DNA of 64,000 nt from Leifsonia sp. Root4. Lineage in GTDB: Bacteria > Actinomycetota > Actinomycetes > Actinomycetales > Microbacteriaceae. Position 1 is the stretch's first letter. Each line of letters starts with the position of its first letter. Below are positions 8,907 through 17,574 of the stretch, one piece after another. The position numbers and the translations under genes are program-made. The notes beneath the pieces were generated by a model. The model was not told the origin of the DNA, searched no databases, and worked only from the letters and a program-made list of their open reading frames with translations. The stretch is taken from assembly GCF_001425085.1 (NCBI RefSeq), contig NZ_LMDN01000004.1, positions 248,001-312,000 of the forward strand. Reading direction: 5' to 3'.

Positions 8907-9344
8907 ATGGACAATCTGGATCGCGGCATTCTCGACCTCCTCCGCCAGAACGCCCGCGCGGGCTATGGCGACATCGGCTCGGTGGTCGGCCTCTCGGCAT
9001 CCGCAGTGAAGCGGCGCGTCGACCGCCTGGTGGCCGACGGCACGATCCGCGGCTTCACCATCCAGGTCGATCCGGCCGTCGACGGCATGAGCACCGAGGC
9101 CTACGTCGAGCTGTTCTGCCGGGGAACCGTCGCCCCCGACGAGCTACGCCGCATCCTCTCCGCCGTGCCGGAGGTGGTGGATGCCGGCACCGTCACGGGC
9201 AGCGCCGACGCCATCGTGCACCTGCGCTCCCGCGACATCCCGAGCCTCGAAGACGCGCTCGAGCGTCTGCGCATCGCGCCCAACGTCGACCACACCCGCA
9301 GCGCGATCGTGCTCTCGCGCCTCGTGCAGCGCGGCAGCGACTAG
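8907..9344 (+). CDS. Lrp/AsnC family transcriptional regulator
   Basis: 145-residue feast/famine regulator. The N-terminal winged helix (LDRGILDLLRQNARAGYGDI, then SASAVKRRVDRLVADG) spans about residues 3-50, and the rest is the RAM ligand-binding domain (about 65-140). The gene is divergent from the ddaH-like/rocD pair, with about 237 bases between the starts. This arrangement is typical of Lrp-type control of an amino-acid catabolic operon, so arginine or ornithine is a reasonable effector by inference. It is followed after only 7 bases by a GntR-type regulator in the same direction. Confidence 0.9.
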   Translation: MDNLDRGILDLLRQNARAGYGDIGSVVGLSASAVKRRVDRLVADGTIRGFTIQVDPAVDGMSTEAYVELFCRGTVAPDELRRILSAVPEVVDAGTVTGSADAIVHLRSRDIPSLEDALERLRIAPNVDHTRSAIVLSRLVQRGSD

Positions 9345-9351
9345 GCCCGCA

Positions 9352-9714
9352 ATGGCACTCGCGCTCAGCATCGACAAGACCTCGACGACGCCACCATTCG
9401 AGCAGCTGCGGATGCAGCTGCTCGCCGCCGTGCAGGACGGACGATTGCCGGCAGGCACCCGCCTGCCGACTGTGCGCGGCCTCGCCACCGAGCTCGGCCT
9501 CGCCGTCAACACGGTGGCCGGAAGCTACAGGGCACTCGAGAAGGACGGTGTGATCGAGACGCGGGGGCGCGCCGGCAGCTTCGTCGCCGAGACGGGCGAT
9601 CCGACAGCGACCCAGCTGCAGCTCGCCGCACACGCCTTCGCGGAGCGAGCCGCCCAGCTCGGCGTCGCGCCCGCCGCGGCGCTCAAGGCGGCGCGCGCGG
9701 CGCTCGACCAATAG
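9352..9714 (+). CDS. GntR family regulator, YtrA-like
   Basis: Small 120-residue DNA-binding protein. The GntR winged helix covers about residues 10-80: PFEQLRMQLLAAVQDGRLPA, TRLPTVRGLATELGLAVNTV, then YRALEKDGVIETRGRAGSFV. Only a short helical tail of about 35 residues follows, which is the YtrA-type architecture rather than a FadR or HutC effector domain. YtrA-like regulators usually control their own ABC-transporter operon, but no transporter follows here. The ATG at 9352 lies 7 bases after the Lrp gene, so the two regulators are probably co-transcribed. Confidence 0.87.
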   Translation: MALALSIDKTSTTPPFEQLRMQLLAAVQDGRLPAGTRLPTVRGLATELGLAVNTVAGSYRALEKDGVIETRGRAGSFVAETGDPTATQLQLAAHAFAERAAQLGVAPAAALKAARAALDQ

Positions 9715-9735
9715 CGCCACCCCGCTTGCGACCGC

Positions 9736-9868
9736 CGTTGGTTGAGCCTGTCGAAACCCGCCGAGATTTCGCCAGGCTCAATCCGCTTCGCGATTTCAGC
9801 AAGCTCAATCAACGGGACTCCGTTGGTTGAGCCTGTCGAAACCCGCCGAGATTTCGCCAGGCTCAATC
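9736..9868. repeat. Two 48-base direct repeats of the TTGAGCCTGTCGAAA type
   Basis: The segments 9736-9783 and 9821-9868 are essentially identical; each starts CGTTGGTTGAGCCTGTCGAA and ends GCCAGGCTCAATC. A third partial piece (AAGCTCAATC) lies at 9801-9810. Within each copy the TTGAGCCTG and CAGGCTCAA ends are inverted, so each can fold. They fill the gap between the convergent GntR and putA genes and may serve as terminators. Confidence 0.8.
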
Positions 9869-9881
9869 AGCGGGGAACCGC

Positions 9882-12800
9882 TTAGATCACGCCCTCCGAG
9901 AGGGTGCTCGGGTTGCCGAAGCGGTGCGCCGTGATCGAGATCGCCTGCTCGCGCAGGAACGGCAGCAGCTCGATGCGACCCGCCTGGGTGACCTCGTGGT
10001 CGTAGATCGCGACGTCGGGGCTGCCGCCGAGCGCAGCCGACAGAGCCGCGGAGGCTCCCCCACCGATGGCATCGACGATGCGAACCCGCGAGGTGGCGAT
10101 GCCGCCGGATGCCGCGCGCTGCAGCCATGCGGCGTCCGACTCCGTCTTCACGACGATGTCACGCGACTCCAGCTGCGCCTGCACGGCGGCCGGCAGCGCG
10201 ATGGCGCTGGAGACCTCGAAGCGCGAACGGGAGAGCACGCCGGCAGCGATCACGCGCAGGGCGTGGCCGAGGCTGGCCGCCTCTGACACCCGCACCGTGA
10301 CGGGCAGGTGACGGTAGCGGAACACATTGCGCTCCAGGCCGAGGGCGGAGACGTCCTTCGCGGTGCCGAATTCCTCGGCCCAGGCGATGGCGTCACTGAG
10401 CGCGCTGCGGCGCAGCACGTCGAACTCCTCGTAGCCGAGCGAGGACTGCGACGCCTCGATCACGGCGGTGACCCGCTCGTCGAGCCCGCGCAGGTGCAGG
10501 GTCTGGCTGTGCGCGCCCGGGTTGTTGACCCAGCCGCCGAGGCCGATCAGGTAGTTCGGCCCGCCGGCCTTGGTGCCGGCGCCGACCGAGGAGCGCTTCC
10601 AGCCACCGAAGGGCTGGCGCTGCACGATCGCTCCGGTCGTACCACGGTTGACGTAGAGGTTTCCCGCCTCGACGGTGTCGAGCCAGAGTGCGAGCTCCTC
10701 GGGGTCGAGGGAGTGCAGCCCGGCGGTCAGACCGTAGTCCACCGCGTTCTGGAAGCGGATCGCCTCCTCGAGGTTGCGCGCGTGCATGACACCGAGCACC
10801 GGTCCGAAGAACTCCGTGAGGTGGAAGTACGAGCCGGGGGCGACACCGGTGCGAATGCCGGGCGACCACAGCTTGCCACTGGCGTCGAGCTGCTTCGGCT
10901 CGACCAGCCAGCTCTCGCCGGCACCGAGCTCGGTGAGGGCGTGCAGCAGCTTGCCGGACGCCGGCTCGATGATCGGGCCCATCTGCGTCTCCGGGTTGGC
11001 CGGGTAGCCGACGTTCAGCGAGCTTGCGGCATCCACCAGCTGGCTCTCGAAGCGCTTGGAGTGGGCAACGGAGCCGACGAGGATCACGAGGCTGGCGGCC
11101 GAGCACTTCTGTCCGGCGTGGCCGAATGCGCTCTTGATGACATCGGATGCCGCGAGGTCGAGGTCGGCGCTCGGCGTGACGATCACGGCGTTCTTGCCGC
11201 TGGTCTCGGCCAGCAGCGGCAGCTCGGGGCGGAAGGAGCGGAACAGCTGCGCGGTCTCGTATCCACCGGTCAGGATCACGCGGTCGACGGCGGGGTGCGA
11301 GACGAGCTGGCGGCCGAGCTCGTGCCTGGCCTCTCCAGCGAAGTCGACGAGGGCGAGCAGCTCGCGCGGAACGCCGGCCTGCCAGAGCGCCTCGACCATG
11401 ATCGCGCCGGAGCGCCGGGCCAGCTTGGCCGGCTTGATGATGACGCCAGAGCCGGCGGCGAGCGCCGAGAGCACGGATCCGGCCGGGATGGCGACGGGGA
11501 AGTTCCACGGCGGGGTGACGACGGTGAGCTTGGACGGCACGAAGCGCGCCCCCTGCACGGCGTCGAGATCCTTCGCGCGCTCCGCGTAGTAGTGGGCGAA
11601 GTCGATCGCCTCGCTGATCTCGGGGTCGGCCTCAGCGATGGTCTTGCCGGTCTCTGCGGCCATGACCTCGATCAGGCGACCACGGTTGGCGGCGAGGGCG
11701 ATGCCGGCGCGGTGCAGCACCTCAGCGCGCTCTGCTCCGCTGCGGCGACCCCACTCGACGCCGGTGTGGGCGACGGTGTCGATCACGCGCTCGAGCACGG
11801 CGGCGTCACTGATCGAGGCGGCCTCGATCACGTCGACGCCAATCTGCGACCCGTCGACGCGGCCGAGGATCGCACGGCCCCAGGCCCGGTTGGCCGGCAG
11901 GGCGGGGTCGGTGTCCGGTTCATTGTGGAAACCGTGGGTTCCGGCGCCCTCCGGCGCGGCGTTGGCGGCTGCGGTGACCGCGGCGCTGACAACCGCATCG
12001 GCTGTCTGGGCCGGCTCGGGGGCGGATGCCGTCTCCTCCGGCTCGTACTCCTCGAGCGCCTCGGCCATCTCGCCGCGGCTGAGCCCGAGCACCATGGCGG
12101 TCAGGTTCGGGTCGAACGACTCCTCCTCCACCCGGGCGGGCGGGCGCAGCGCGTCGATCACGTCGATGAGCGCCGGTGCGCGCTCCGTCGAACGGTTCTG
12201 GGTGCGGTTCGGCCCCGGCACGACGGTGTCGAGCGCCTCGAGCGATGCACTGAAGCGGCGGGTCTCGCGCTGCAGCAGGGCGGCCGAGCTGTTCAGTTCG
12301 AACACCGCGGACATGAAGTTCTCCTGGCTGGCGTTCTCTTCGAGCCGGCGGATCAGGTAGGCAATGGCGACATCGAACTCGGCCGGGTTCACGACCGGCG
12401 TGTAGAGCAGCAGCTCTCCGACGTCCTTCTTGACTGCCTCGGCCTGGCCGGTTGCCATGCCGAGGAGCATCTCGAACTCGATGTTGGACTGCACACCCCG
12501 CTGGCCGGCGAGCAGCCAGGCGAACGCGACGTCGAAGAGGTTGTGACCAGCGACGCCGAGACGCACGGCATCCGTGTTCTCGTAGCTCAGCGCCCAGTTG
12601 AGCACGCGCTTGTAGTTGGTGTCGCTGTCCTGCTTGGTGGAGTAGGTGGCGAGGGGCCAATCGTGCACGGCGGCGTCGACATGCTCCATGGCGAGGTTGG
12701 CGCCCTTGACCAGGCGCACCTTGATCGGTGCGCCGCCGCGGGCACGGCGGGCCTTCGACCACTCGGTGAGACCCTGCAGGGCGTGCAGGGCGTCGGGCAG

Positions 12801-13607
12801 GTACGCCTGCAGCACGATGCCGGCCTCGAGGTTCAGCAGCTGCGGCTGGTCGAGGATCCGCTCGAACACCGCGATCGTCAGGTCGAGGTCGCGGTACTCC
12901 TCCATGTCGAGGTTGATGAACTTAGTGCGCCCGTTGACGGGGGCCGAGTTGGCTGCCAGCTCGTAGAGCGGGGTCAGGCGCTCGACGGTGCGCTCGACAG
13001 CCTCGTCGAACGACCACATCGAGAGCTGGCTCGAGACGGCGCTGACCTTGATCGAGACGTAGTCGACGTCGGGCCGGGCGAGCAGTGCCCGGGTGCCCTC
13101 GAGGCGGCGGTCGGCCTCCTTCTGGCCGAGTACGGCCTCGCCGAGCAGGTTGAGGTTGAGGCGGTTGCCGCCGGAGCGGAGCTTTTCGATGACGGGGCCG
13201 AGCTTCTCCGGAGAGGCGTCGACAACGAGGTGGCCGACCATCTCGCGCAGCACGCGGCGCGCGACGGGGATGACGACCCAGGGGATGACGGGGCCGAGCA
13301 TTCCGCCCAGGCCGATCGCGCCGCGCATGTACCAGGGCAGGAAGCGCGGCGTCTTCGCCGCGACGGCCTGCAGGTTGTGGCCCGCGACCATCAGGTCTTC
13401 CGGCCGCATGACACCGTCGACGAAGCCGACGGTGAAGTCGAGTCCGTTCGGGTCCTTGAGCACACCGGCGAGACGCTCGGCGGCGGGATCGGCCGGGGCG
13501 TCGGCGCTGTCGGCCAGCCATTTCTTCACGAGGGCGATGGTCGCCGTCTCGAGTTCGCGGGCGTCGGGGCCCTCAGCCTGGAGTTCGGAGCTGGAGAGGT
13601 GCGGCAT
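9882..13607 (-). CDS. putA: Bifunctional proline dehydrogenase / L-glutamate gamma-semialdehyde dehydrogenase
   Basis: A 1241-residue PutA-type enzyme that oxidises proline to glutamate in two steps. The N-terminal half is the FAD proline dehydrogenase barrel (YVSIKVSAV, KFINLDMEEY, VRLVKGANLAMEH, LGVAGHNLFD). An Ala/Glu-rich linker leads into the aldehyde dehydrogenase domain with TPPWNFPVAIPAG, LAETSGKNA (catalytic Glu) and GHAGQKCSA (catalytic Cys835). About 200 C-terminal residues follow the ALDH fold, as in long PutA forms. There is no N-terminal ribbon-helix-helix, so it is not self-regulating like the E. coli protein. I chose the ATG at 13607; a GTG two codons earlier (13613) is equally possible. 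It is divergent from a LysR gene that probably controls it, and its P5C dehydrogenase step also serves rocD. Confidence 0.95.
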   Translation of the reverse strand: MPHLSSSELQAEGPDARELETATIALVKKWLADSADAPADPAAERLAGVLKDPNGLDFTVGFVDGVMRPEDLMVAGHNLQAVAAKTPRFLPWYMRGAIGLGGMLGPVIPWVVIPVARRVLREMVGHLVVDASPEKLGPVIEKLRSGGNRLNLNLLGEAVLGQKEADRRLEGTRALLARPDVDYVSIKVSAVSSQLSMWSFDEAVERTVERLTPLYELAANSAPVNGRTKFINLDMEEYRDLDLTIAVFERILDQPQLLNLEAGIVLQAYLPDALHALQGLTEWSKARRARGGAPIKVRLVKGANLAMEHVDAAVHDWPLATYSTKQDSDTNYKRVLNWALSYENTDAVRLGVAGHNLFDVAFAWLLAGQRGVQSNIEFEMLLGMATGQAEAVKKDVGELLLYTPVVNPAEFDVAIAYLIRRLEENASQENFMSAVFELNSSAALLQRETRRFSASLEALDTVVPGPNRTQNRSTERAPALIDVIDALRPPARVEEESFDPNLTAMVLGLSRGEMAEALEEYEPEETASAPEPAQTADAVVSAAVTAAANAAPEGAGTHGFHNEPDTDPALPANRAWGRAILGRVDGSQIGVDVIEAASISDAAVLERVIDTVAHTGVEWGRRSGAERAEVLHRAGIALAANRGRLIEVMAAETGKTIAEADPEISEAIDFAHYYAERAKDLDAVQGARFVPSKLTVVTPPWNFPVAIPAGSVLSALAAGSGVIIKPAKLARRSGAIMVEALWQAGVPRELLALVDFAGEARHELGRQLVSHPAVDRVILTGGYETAQLFRSFRPELPLLAETSGKNAVIVTPSADLDLAASDVIKSAFGHAGQKCSAASLVILVGSVAHSKRFESQLVDAASSLNVGYPANPETQMGPIIEPASGKLLHALTELGAGESWLVEPKQLDASGKLWSPGIRTGVAPGSYFHLTEFFGPVLGVMHARNLEEAIRFQNAVDYGLTAGLHSLDPEELALWLDTVEAGNLYVNRGTTGAIVQRQPFGGWKRSSVGAGTKAGGPNYLIGLGGWVNNPGAHSQTLHLRGLDERVTAVIEASQSSLGYEEFDVLRRSALSDAIAWAEEFGTAKDVSALGLERNVFRYRHLPVTVRVSEAASLGHALRVIAAGVLSRSRFEVSSAIALPAAVQAQLESRDIVVKTESDAAWLQRAASGGIATSRVRIVDAIGGGASAALSAALGGSPDVAIYDHEVTQAGRIELLPFLREQAISITAHRFGNPSTLSEGVI

Positions 13608-13731
13608 GGTCACGAGACTAGTTCTTTCGACAGGATGAATCACGGGGGCGCGGCGGTGCGCTTGCTGCATATCTGCTGCGGGTTTCTCCAGTGTGAGGCC
13701 GCGCAACACTTCGGTAAAGCGAATGTTTATG

Positions 13732-13743
13732 ACTGATATCAGT
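13732..13743. promoter_or_regulatory. Palindrome ACTGATATCAGT between putA and the LysR gene
   Basis: A perfect 12-base palindrome, AT-rich compared with its surroundings, lies in the divergent intergenic region 46 bases before the LysR start and 125 bases before the putA start. It is a reasonable operator for the LysR protein. Function is inferred from position and symmetry. Confidence 0.5.
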
Positions 13744-13788
13744 TAGTAGAATCGATGGATTGCGACACCCGATCACAGGGAGAATCCG

Positions 13789-14754
13789 ATGCTTGACGTG
13801 CGCCGCTTGCGGCTGCTCCGCGAGGTGAAACTGCGCGGCACCCTCGCGGCCGTCGCCGATGCCCTCGCCTACAGTCCGTCCTCCGTGTCGCAGCAGCTGA
13901 CGCTGCTCGAGAAGGAGGTGGGCGTTCCCCTGCTCGAGAAGTCTGGGCGCCGGGTGCTGCTGACCCCGCAGGCCGAGCTGCTCGTCGCACGCGCCGCCGA
14001 GGTGCTCGACACGCTCGAGCGGGCAGAGGGCGAGCTCGCGGCATCCCTCACCACGGTGAGCGGCACCGTGCGCCTGGCCGTGTTCCAGTCGGCGGCGCAC
14101 GCCGTGATCCCGCAGGCGCTGACGATCCTCGCGGCCGACTATCCAGAGCTGCGGGTGGAGATGACCGAGCGCGAACCGGATGCCGGCCTGTTCGAGGTGT
14201 CCGCCCGTGACTTCGACCTCGTCATCGCCGAGCAGTACCCCGGCCACACGCGGGAGCGCCGACCAGACCTCGACCGCGTGCACCTCGTCACCGACGTCAT
14301 CCGCCTCGCCACCGGCCCGCTGGCCGCTGCGAGCTCCGGCGTCCCGTTGAAACCGGGTCTCGATACGCTCGCTGGCGCTCGCTACTCGACCGACGGTGGA
14401 ATCACCACCCTCGCGGACGCGGCCACGCTGCCGTGGGTGATGGAACCGCAGGGCACGGCGGCCCGCGCCTGGGCGACGCAGCTCTGCCGCGCGGCCGGAT
14501 TCGAACCCGATGTGCGCTTCGAGACGGCCGACCTGATGGCGCACATCCGCCTGATCCGCTCTGGCAATGCCGTGGGCCTGCTGCCCGACCTCGTCTGGGC
14601 CGGCGAGAGCCCGTCGGTGCGGCTGCTGGAGCTGCCAGGCGCCCCGCACCGCGACGTCTTCACCTCGGCCAGGCGATCCAGCGCCGAGCGCCCGGGCGTC
14701 TCTGCCGTGCGCGAGGCCCTAGCCCGTGCCGTCGCGGAGCTCTCCCCGGCCTGA
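13789..14754 (+). CDS. LysR family transcriptional regulator
   Basis: 321-residue LysR-type activator or repressor. The winged helix (MLDVRRLRLLREVKLRGTL, YSPSSVSQQLTLLEKEVGVP) spans residues 1-60, and the rest is the type-2 periplasmic-binding-like effector domain. It is divergent from putA, so proline-responsive control of proline catabolism is likely by inference. Residues of about 187-205 (VPLKPGLDTLAGARYSTDG) are encoded by a copy of a dispersed genomic repeat (14346-14399) that has been read through in frame, lengthening a loop of the effector domain. The gene stays open, so it is probably functional. Confidence 0.9.
   Translation: MLDVRRLRLLREVKLRGTLAAVADALAYSPSSVSQQLTLLEKEVGVPLLEKSGRRVLLTPQAELLVARAAEVLDTLERAEGELAASLTTVSGTVRLAVFQSAAHAVIPQALTILAADYPELRVEMTEREPDAGLFEVSARDFDLVIAEQYPGHTRERRPDLDRVHLVTDVIRLATGPLAAASSGVPLKPGLDTLAGARYSTDGGITTLADAATLPWVMEPQGTAARAWATQLCRAAGFEPDVRFETADLMAHIRLIRSGNAVGLLPDLVWAGESPSVRLLELPGAPHRDVFTSARRSSAERPGVSAVREALARAVAELSPA
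14346..14399 (+). repeat. CGATACGCTCGCT repeat inside the LysR gene
   Basis: The core CGATACGCTCGCTGGCGCTC followed by GCTACTCGACC matches a repeat type that is normally intergenic in Microbacteriaceae. Here it lies within the LysR coding frame and adds about 18 codons without a stop. A related core (TCGCTGGCGCTCCCTCGAG) forms the hairpin at 26326-26364. Confidence 0.65.
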
Positions 14755-14761
14755 CCCCCCA

Positions 14762-14819
14762 CCGAGGCTGCAGGTTCGGGCGCTAAGAAGCCCCATAACC
14801 ACCGAACTTGCGGTCTCGG
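14762..14819. terminator. Inverted repeat between convergent LysR and holin-like genes
   Basis: CCGAGGCTGCAGGTTCGG (14762-14779) faces CCGAACTTGCGGTCTCGG (14802-14819). The 18-base arms pair with three mismatched positions, some of which could be G-U in RNA. Its place between two converging genes supports a bidirectional terminator. Confidence 0.55.
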
Positions 14820-14835
14820 CGGGATGCGTGGCGAC

Positions 14836-15240
14836 TCAGACGGGGAGGACCGTGGTGTTGCGCTTCTTGTCGACGGCCTTCTTCAGGAAGATCATCGGCA
14901 GGAAGAAGGTCGCCACGGCGGTGACCAGCCAGACGAGGACGGGCGCGACGATCCACGCGCGCCAGCCCTCGATCTCGAGTCCGCCGGGGAACAGCGATGC
15001 GACGAAGAGCGCGACGAAGGTGGAGACAAGACCGATGCCGCCGAGGAATGCCGGCGCATTGCGGGCGGCCATCTTGAACAGGAAGGGGCTGACCACGCTC
15101 TGGATGATCGCGAACACCAGCACCGCAACGGTCGCACCGCTCCAGCTGAGCGTGACCTCCGGCACCAGCCACATCGCCACGAGCAGTCCGATGGCGGCGG
15201 AGGCGATGAAGATGGCGGTGCGAATGAGGAAGCGGATCAT
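14836..15240 (-). CDS. Phage-holin-like small membrane protein (PF04020-type)
   Basis: 134-residue integral membrane protein with four hydrophobic segments at about residues 5-28, 35-55, 65-88 and 95-118, and a short basic C-terminus (KKAVDKKRN). The layout and the DLTLSWSGA-like first loop (EVTLSWSGA) fit the family named phage holin 4.2, which is widespread as chromosomal genes in actinobacteria. There are no phage genes nearby, so it is not part of a lysis cassette. Its role is unknown. Confidence 0.7.
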   Translation of the reverse strand: MIRFLIRTAIFIASAAIGLLVAMWLVPEVTLSWSGATVAVLVFAIIQSVVSPFLFKMAARNAPAFLGGIGLVSTFVALFVASLFPGGLEIEGWRAWIVAPVLVWLVTAVATFFLPMIFLKKAVDKKRNTTVLPV

Positions 15241-15319
15241 GTGCTCATCGTAGGGCCGGCGCCGCGGCAGCCGGGGTACACGATCTCACCGAGTCGTGGC
15301 CGGGCCAGCGGCCGCCGAC

Positions 15320-16882
15320 TCAGAACTGCCAGATCAGCGGCACATAGAAGGTCGCGATGGCGAGGAAGAGCAGGAGCAGCGGCAGGCCGAGCTTCCAATA
15401 GTCGGTGAACCGGTAGCCGCCGGGGCCCATCACCATCATGTTCGCCGGGGTCGCGATCGGGGTGAGGAAGGAGGCCGCCCCCGCCACCGTCAGGCCCATG
15501 AGGAACGGCAGCACCGAGACGCCCATCGTCGCGGCCACCGAGACGGCGACCGGGATGACGATGAGCACCGTGGCCGTGTTGCTGATGAGCTGACCGAGAA
15601 CCACCGTGATGAGACAGAGCGCGAAGAGCGCCAGCTGCGGGCCGGAGTCGCCGACGACGCTGAGCAGGCCATCGGCGATGAGGTCGGCGGCGCCCGTCTG
15701 CATGAACGCGGTCGAGAGCGGGATCATGCCCGCCACGAGCACGACGGTGGTCCACGAGATGCTGCGGTAGGCCTGCGGCACCGACACGGTGCGGGTGATC
15801 ACCATGGCCAGCGCCGCCACGATGCCGGCGATCGCGGCCGGCACCAGCCCGGTCGCCAGCAGCACGACCATGCCGGCCAGGATGCCGATCGCCCAGCCCG
15901 CGCGGGGGCCGAGCGGCACGGTGCGGCGCAGCAGATCGGGCGAGTCGACGACGAGCACATCGGGGTCGGCCGTGTGCTCGTCGAGCGCGGCCCAACTGCC
16001 CTCGAGCAGCAGGGTGTCGCCGGCGGCCAGCGTCGCATCCGGGCCCTCCAGCTCCTCGCCCTTGCGCTGCACGGCCAGGATCACCAGATCACCGCTCGGC
16101 GTACACATGCCGGGGAAGACCTTCAGGCCGATGAGGGTGGAGCGCGGCGGGATGACGACCTCCGCGACGCCGCCGCTGGCGTCGATCAACTCGGCGGGCG
16201 GGGTGGTCAGCTCGTACTGGGTGCGCAGCACCCTGGCGTGATCGCTCAGATCGCGCGGCATCAGGCTCGCTGTGCGCTCGGGCACGAGCTTGTTGCCGAA
16301 GGCCATCGTGATCAGCAGGGTGCCGATGACGAGTGGCACCCCGGCCAGGCCGAACTCGAAGAAGCCGAACGCCCGCTCGCCGGCATCGACCGCCGCCTCG
16401 GAGACGATGATGTTGACCGGCGTTCCGGTGAGGGCGAGCATCGATCCGGCGTGAGCGGCGAAGGCGAGCGGCAGCAACATCCGCGACGGTGCGAGCCCGG
16501 CGCGCACGGCGACGACCACGACGACGGGCAGCAGCGCCGCCACGGCGCCGTTCACGCTGATCAGCGCGGTGAGCACGGCCACCAGCAGCATCACGAGCAC
16601 GAGTAGCTTGCGCGGGTTCTTGCCCGCGGCTCCGATCACCCTCTGGCCGGCCCACGTCGTGACGCCCGTGGCATCCAGGCCCTCGCTCACGACGAAGAGC
16701 GACGCGATGAAGAGCACGGTCGGGTCGCCGAATCCGGCGAGCGCCTGCTGCAGCGTGAGCACACCGGTCGCCCACAGTGCGACGGCGACGGCGAGCGCGA
16801 TGACGCCGACGGGGATGCGATTCGACATGAAGGCTACGACAGACACCAAGAGGATGATGAGCGTTATCGCGATGGGATCCAC
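15320..16882 (-). CDS. SLC13/DASS family permease with two TrkA-C domains
   Basis: 520-residue anion:cation symporter family protein. N-terminal helices (residues 1-60) are followed by an SVNGAVAALLPVVV hairpin region and a TGTPVNIIVS substrate/cation motif. A soluble central region (about 205-310) holds two RCK_C/TrkA-C-like domains (GGVAEVVIPPRSTLIGLKVF and a second copy ending in GDTLLLEGSW). Further helices end with SNTATVLIVIPV and TPIATPANMMVMGPGGY. The paired S/T-N-T and T-P-A-N motifs are the pseudo-symmetric binding sites of the family. The substrate (sulfate, dicarboxylate or other anion) cannot be told. The gene stands alone. Confidence 0.9.
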   Translation of the reverse strand: MDPIAITLIILLVSVVAFMSNRIPVGVIALAVAVALWATGVLTLQQALAGFGDPTVLFIASLFVVSEGLDATGVTTWAGQRVIGAAGKNPRKLLVLVMLLVAVLTALISVNGAVAALLPVVVVVAVRAGLAPSRMLLPLAFAAHAGSMLALTGTPVNIIVSEAAVDAGERAFGFFEFGLAGVPLVIGTLLITMAFGNKLVPERTASLMPRDLSDHARVLRTQYELTTPPAELIDASGGVAEVVIPPRSTLIGLKVFPGMCTPSGDLVILAVQRKGEELEGPDATLAAGDTLLLEGSWAALDEHTADPDVLVVDSPDLLRRTVPLGPRAGWAIGILAGMVVLLATGLVPAAIAGIVAALAMVITRTVSVPQAYRSISWTTVVLVAGMIPLSTAFMQTGAADLIADGLLSVVGDSGPQLALFALCLITVVLGQLISNTATVLIVIPVAVSVAATMGVSVLPFLMGLTVAGAASFLTPIATPANMMVMGPGGYRFTDYWKLGLPLLLLFLAIATFYVPLIWQF

Positions 16883-17007
16883 AGCTTGACCCTAATGCGG
16901 TGCCTAACGTTTCGATGCCATTTCTCGCGCCGGCGCCGCGCGGCGCGCTACCGTGGAGCCCATCGGGCCCCGAGCGGGCCACAACCAGGCGCGAACGGAT
17001 GGTCACG

Positions 17008-17430
17008 ATGAAGAGATTTCCCCTCGGAACACTGTTGGGCTCGCCGCGACGCCACCGCGTCGCAGCATCGATCGCGATCGCCGCTGCGGCCGGTCTCGCA
17101 CTGAGCGGATGCCAGGTCTACGGCGTTGATGCGCCGGCTGGGCCGAACCCCGTCGGCTTCTGGGGCACAGAAGACACCGCCGGACTCCCCTTCCTCGCCT
17201 TCACCGAGGACGGCAAGGTGGCCGGCTCGGATGGCTGCAACCAGCTCACCGGCGAGTGGGAGGTCGAGGGCTCGACCATCGACTTCAGCGACATGGCCTC
17301 GACGCTCATGGCCTGCGAGGGCGTCGACACCTGGCTGTCCGCACTCGACGCCGCGACGATCTCCGGGGAAACGATGACGATCCTGGACGACAACGACAAG
17401 GAGATCGGCACGCTGGAGTTCGTCGAGTAG
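17008..17430 (+). CDS. META-domain lipoprotein
   Basis: 140-residue exported protein. The N-terminus is basic (MKRFPLGTLLGSPRRHR), followed by a hydrophobic stretch and the lipobox LALSGC, so it should be lipid-anchored on the outer face of the membrane. The mature part resembles the META/HslJ domain: GFWGTEDTAGLPFLAFTEDG, a DGCNQLTGEW motif and a late MACEGVDTWLSAL segment. I placed the start at 17008; the open frame runs 36 codons further upstream but that part lacks export features. The function of META domains is poorly known; HslJ is tied to stress and antibiotic tolerance in E. coli. Confidence 0.8.
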   Translation: MKRFPLGTLLGSPRRHRVAASIAIAAAAGLALSGCQVYGVDAPAGPNPVGFWGTEDTAGLPFLAFTEDGKVAGSDGCNQLTGEWEVEGSTIDFSDMASTLMACEGVDTWLSALDAATISGETMTILDDNDKEIGTLEFVE

Positions 17431-17439
17431 CGGCGTCGC

Positions 17440-17462
17440 GGATGCCGCGGCCCGCGGCATCC
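17440..17462 (+). terminator. Hairpin after the META lipoprotein
   Basis: GGATGCCGCGG and its exact complement CCGCGGCATCC (17440-17450, 17452-17462) meet with a one-base centre just after the lipoprotein stop. It uses the GGATGCC word that is abundant throughout the window. Confidence 0.5.
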
Positions 17463-17465
17463 GCC

Positions 17466-17506
17466 CTGCGCCAGTTTCTGTTGCGCTGCGCCACACGATG
17501 TGGCGC
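17466..17506. repeat. Degenerate copy of the TGCGCCA palindromic repeat
   Basis: TGCGCCAGTTTCTG followed by GCGCCACACGATGTGGCGC (17488-17506) matches the arm and centre of the palindrome at 6454-6526, but the right arm has decayed. It lies in the gap before the FAD oxidoreductase gene. Confidence 0.55.
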
Positions 17507-17574
17507 GGGCCCACACCTCGTGGCGTAGTCGGGGGCGGGCGTTGGGTGCCGTGCGCCGCGGATAGGCTCGGCTC

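Noticed and set aside
10308-13736. An open frame of 1142 codons on the plus strand opposite putA
   Set aside because: It is antisense to a clear PutA protein and its translation is a low-complexity Arg/Gly/Val/Glu mix without domains; such long shadow frames are expected in GC-rich DNA.
14836-15240. Holin-like gene as sign of a prophage
   Set aside because: No other phage gene is nearby; the family is widespread as isolated chromosomal genes.
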